A stretch of DNA of 64,000 nucleotides from Prostheceraeus crozeri (lineage: Eukaryota > Platyhelminthes > Polycladida > Euryleptidae), in assembly GCA_907163375.1 (NCBI GenBank), contig CAJQUW010009069.1, positions 1 through 64,000 of the forward strand, written 5' to 3'. The notes beneath the pieces were generated by a model. It did not search any database. It saw nothing but the letters and a program-made list of their open reading frames with translations, and was not told where the DNA came from. Made by a program: the position numbers and the translations under genes. Below, in pieces: positions 62,765 to 64,000 of the stretch; within the stretch, counting starts at the first letter, position 1; each line of letters begins with the position of its first letter.

Positions 62765-64000
62765 TTAATTATTAAGTATTTCACTAACACCATTTATTAA
62801 TGGTTTTATATCATTAAAAGTTTTTTTGGCTTCAACAAATGTAGATTTGGCATCAGAAAATGTAGATTTAACATCAGATATTATTGGTGTTGCTTTTCTT
62901 AAAGCGTTTCTAACATCATTTATTGCAATTTTTAAATAGTTTAATGTTTCATTATCTTGTAATCTTTTTGGTATTGGTATACCAAATTTTGCATTTAAAT
63001 AATGATCAAAATAAAAATAAAATGTATCAGGAATAATTTTTAGTGGTACTTTTGCTTCAGACTCTAAAAAGATAATTATTTGTTCTATAACTTGATTTGA
63101 TAAATGTTTTGCATTTGCATACATTCTAATATCAAAATCTTGAGAGTTATTATAGATTTCATGTTCGGTATCTACTAATATATTTAAATCTTTATCATAT
63201 ACTTGCATATGTCCACTTATTGTGTCAACACGTATTATTCCATATTTATGTTGTGTATAATATGATAAAGGCATATTCATTTTATAATTTTTATTAATAT
63301 CATTAAAGAATGCTGCAATTTTTTGTGTAGTTGTAAAAAATGTTTGAATGTTTTCTCTAATCTTATTATCTACATCACAAGCTTTATGAGCTAATACAAC
63401 TATTTCAATATTTTGATGTCTTCCTTTTGTAAATATTTCTGACATATTTTTTTGTTTTGATAAACTTTCAACATCATCTAAAATTAATAAAGATTTATTT
63501 TCAGGTGTACCAGCAAAACTTTCCATATCTTGTAACTCATCTAATTGTTTATCATTATAGACGTTTGTAAAAGTTGGCCATTCAGAAGTATGCATACAAA
63601 AAATATGTACTTTTGTTTCATCCTTATAATGTTCGTTTATATATTTTTTAATAAACGTAGTCTTACCACTTCCAGTTTTACCGTAAACAATGAAATGTAA
63701 ATTTTCTTGATGCATTTTACCTTGTTTATTATTAGTTTTATCCTTAATCTTATCCTCCTCAGTCTTCCATCCTTTAAAAGTTTTTTTTTCTTGGTTATAA
63801 AAAATTATTCTCTTTTGTTCCTCTGTTAGAAAGTAACCCCATTGATTTCCAATACATATAACAAGATGATAAATAAAAAATATTAAAATACATGCTAACA
63901 ATATTTTTATACAATGAAATTTTAAAAAATTCCAAAGACGTGTAAGATCTGATTGTGGTATTTTTTTATTAAGAGATGAATTAGGGGGTAGTGGCTCTAA
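62765..64000 (-). CDS. Second P-loop ATPase with membrane anchor, partial
   Basis: The frame is open from the window edge down to 62765, so its start lies beyond 64000. The visible N-terminal part (PPNSSLNKKIPQSDLTRLWNF) is followed by a hydrophobic segment at about 63900-63845 (ACILIFFIYHLVICIG). Walker A is YGKTGSGKTTF near 63660, Walker B is LLILDDVESL near 63480. A FTKGRHQNIEIVVLAHKACD stretch follows, like the GRH.N motif of packaging ATPases. The C-terminus is a helical repeat (VKSTFSDAKSTFVEAKKTF). It is clearly distinct from the ATPase at 55169. It could be a genome-packaging partner or a membrane-tethered motor. Confidence 0.7.
   Translation of the reverse strand, partial: LEPLPPNSSLNKKIPQSDLTRLWNFLKFHCIKILLACILIFFIYHLVICIGNQWGYFLTEEQKRIIFYNQEKKTFKGWKTEEDKIKDKTNNKQGKMHQENLHFIVYGKTGSGKTTFIKKYINEHYKDETKVHIFCMHTSEWPTFTNVYNDKQLDELQDMESFAGTPENKSLLILDDVESLSKQKNMSEIFTKGRHQNIEIVVLAHKACDVDNKIRENIQTFFTTTQKIAAFFNDINKNYKMNMPLSYYTQHKYGIIRVDTISGHMQVYDKDLNILVDTEHEIYNNSQDFDIRMYANAKHLSNQVIEQIIIFLESEAKVPLKIIPDTFYFYFDHYLNAKFGIPIPKRLQDNETLNYLKIAINDVRNALRKATPIISDVKSTFSDAKSTFVEAKKTFNDIKPLINGVSEILNN

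Larger units (their letters stand above)
53610..64000. mobile_element. AT-rich Polinton-like element (copy B), continues past window
   Basis: Begins with AGTAATGG at 53610, mirroring the end of copy A at 1266. Its first 690 bases match copy A in inverse. Genes inside: a membrane/coiled-coil protein, two P-loop ATPases, a penton-like protein, a helical protein and a protein-primed PolB. This places it with Polintons/adintoviruses. No integrase or major capsid gene is visible, but the element runs off the right edge. It is far more AT-rich than its surroundings and studded with small hairpins. Several genes are open; PolB has about three or four breaks, so it is a fossil of moderate age. Confidence 0.85.

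Overview
This is a eukaryotic, transposon-dense window, probably from a marine invertebrate. Frequent TAGGCCTA-type words, a Foldback/TU-style element and Polintons would suit an echinoderm or related deuterostome, but that is inference. I found no convincing host protein-coding gene. Almost everything recognisable is a mobile or virus-like element, several nested in one another.

Left part, 1-18.3 kb. A Polinton/Maverick fossil (Polinton 1) starts at 1267, where the end of a second, AT-rich Polinton-like element (copy A, 1-1266) has landed inside its packaging ATPase gene. Polinton 1 then carries a small structural-type protein, a Cys-rich ORF, a chromodomain integrase, a pX-like core protein, the double-jelly-roll capsid protein and an adenain protease. 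Next come a minus-strand group with an intact TATA-binding-protein homologue and two tandem PC4-like proteins, two tandem penton-like genes and a protein-primed PolB. Beyond it (14.4-18.3 kb) lie a small acidic ORF, a 205-bp tandem repeat and three minus-strand genes, each followed by a hairpin that looks like a replication-dependent histone 3' end. Whether these belong to Polinton 1 is open.

Middle part, 18.3-48 kb. There is a 280-bp tandem repeat. After it comes a nested stack: a gypsy pol fragment (R2) was entered by a second gypsy element (R1), whose 197-bp LTR was in turn split by a 12-kb Foldback/MULE-like element with 59-bp ends and a perfect 9-bp target duplication. That element holds about 26 copies of a 175-bp satellite in one arm and about 5 inverted copies in the other. 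A young gypsy element (R3, 35653-40661) has 171-bp LTRs differing at one visible site. A 6.3-kb hAT transposon (41722-48053) has perfect ends and an 8-bp target duplication, but a decayed transposase.

Right part, 48-64 kb. About 5.5 kb of apparently non-coding sequence leads to copy B of the AT-rich Polinton-like element (53610 to beyond the window). It encodes a membrane/coiled-coil protein, two different P-loop ATPases, a penton-like protein, a helical protein and a decayed PolB. Copies A and B differ by small double-hairpin inserts that each has and the other lacks; related hairpins sit in frame inside its coding regions, much like Rickettsia palindromic elements.

Strongest leads: the TBP plus PC4-like cluster in a Polinton, the histone-type 3' hairpins, the mobile hairpins of the AT-rich element, and the satellite-armed Foldback element.
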